Positions 35,667 to 35,716 of a stretch of DNA of 35,716 nt are shown one piece after another. The notes under the pieces are model-generated. The model saw only the letters and a list, made by a program, of their open reading frames with translations, was not told where the DNA came from and did no database searches. The position numbers and the translations under genes were made by a program. Within the stretch, counting starts at the first letter, position 1. The number at the start of each line of letters is the position of its first letter. The stretch comes from Nocardioidaceae bacterium (GTDB taxonomy: Bacteria; Actinomycetota; Actinomycetes; Propionibacteriales; Nocardioidaceae), in contig JAICWH010000022.1 in NCBI GenBank assembly GCA_025934895.1, positions 1 to 35,716 on the forward strand. Reading direction: 5' to 3'.

Positions 35667-35716
35667 CTAGGCCGCCTGCGGTTCGGGGGAGTCGCTGTAG
35701 GGGTAGTCCCGGGTGA
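35667..35716 (-). CDS. C-terminal end of an unidentified gene (cut by window edge)
   Basis: On the reverse strand the last 50 nt read TRDYPYSDSPEPQAA followed by TAG (35669-35667), with G or C in nearly every third codon position, unlike the other frames. It ends 8 nt before the VTT gene start and is probably co-transcribed with it. Too short to identify. Confidence 0.5.
   Translation of the reverse strand, partial: TRDYPYSDSPEPQAA

Overview
The window is 35.7 kb of very GC-rich chromosomal DNA with strongly GC-biased third codon positions, frequent GTG starts and actinobacterial gene families throughout. Gene order closely follows the mycobacterial block Rv3264c-Rv3282 (fadE25, purE, purK, PH-domain gene, birA, accD5, accE5, maf, TIGR03089 gene, mannose-1-phosphate guanylyltransferase, LCP gene). 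Codon style and family membership suggest a Nocardioidaceae-like (Nocardioides-type) actinobacterium. The assignment is inferred from recalled synteny; no rRNA is present.

Layout. 1-1760: lipA (cut by the left edge) and lipB. 1906-3087: an acyl-CoA dehydrogenase, then a GtrA-like fragment and maf. 4069-8966: a four-gene cassette (methyltransferase, GtrB-like glycosyltransferase, epimerase, YfhO-like membrane protein) between maf and the acyl-CoA carboxylase genes. 9021-15165: accE, pccB, birA, a PH-domain gene with an internal deletion, a class III cyclase, a stand-alone winged-helix regulator, purK and purE. 15443-21362: prolyl oligopeptidase, CoA-binding protein, FadE25-like dehydrogenase, GCS2-type ligase, enoyl-CoA hydratase. 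21355-33181: two divergent LCP genes, then a forward run of a double-domain galactosyltransferase-like gene, glf, a GlfT2-like gene, a Wzm/Wzt exporter and a secreted PGRP amidase. 33291-35716: a TIGR03089 gene, an NDP-sugar pyrophosphorylase, a VTT membrane protein and the tail of a further gene.

How the genes fit together. The 21-33 kb island looks like a near-complete route for a galactofuranose polymer: Glf makes UDP-Galf, a GlfT1-like and a GlfT2-like enzyme start and extend the chain, Wzm/Wzt exports it, LCP enzymes could attach it to peptidoglycan, and a PGRP amidase could remodel the acceptor wall. The unusual point is that the GlfT1-like domain is fused to a second, different GT2 domain.

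Outside the genes, the clearest unexplained signals are two related inverted-repeat elements (8920-9007 and 15178-15396) that share termini and CTCCCCA cores and both sit between convergent genes. One of them supplies the stop codon of the upstream gene. A 32-bp tandem repeat occupies a third convergent junction. A perfect 12-bp palindrome precedes the solo winged-helix gene. Eleven genes have a TANNNT box 6-8 nt before the start codon, which points to widespread leaderless transcription. Two genes (GtrA-like and PH-domain) survive only as remnants.
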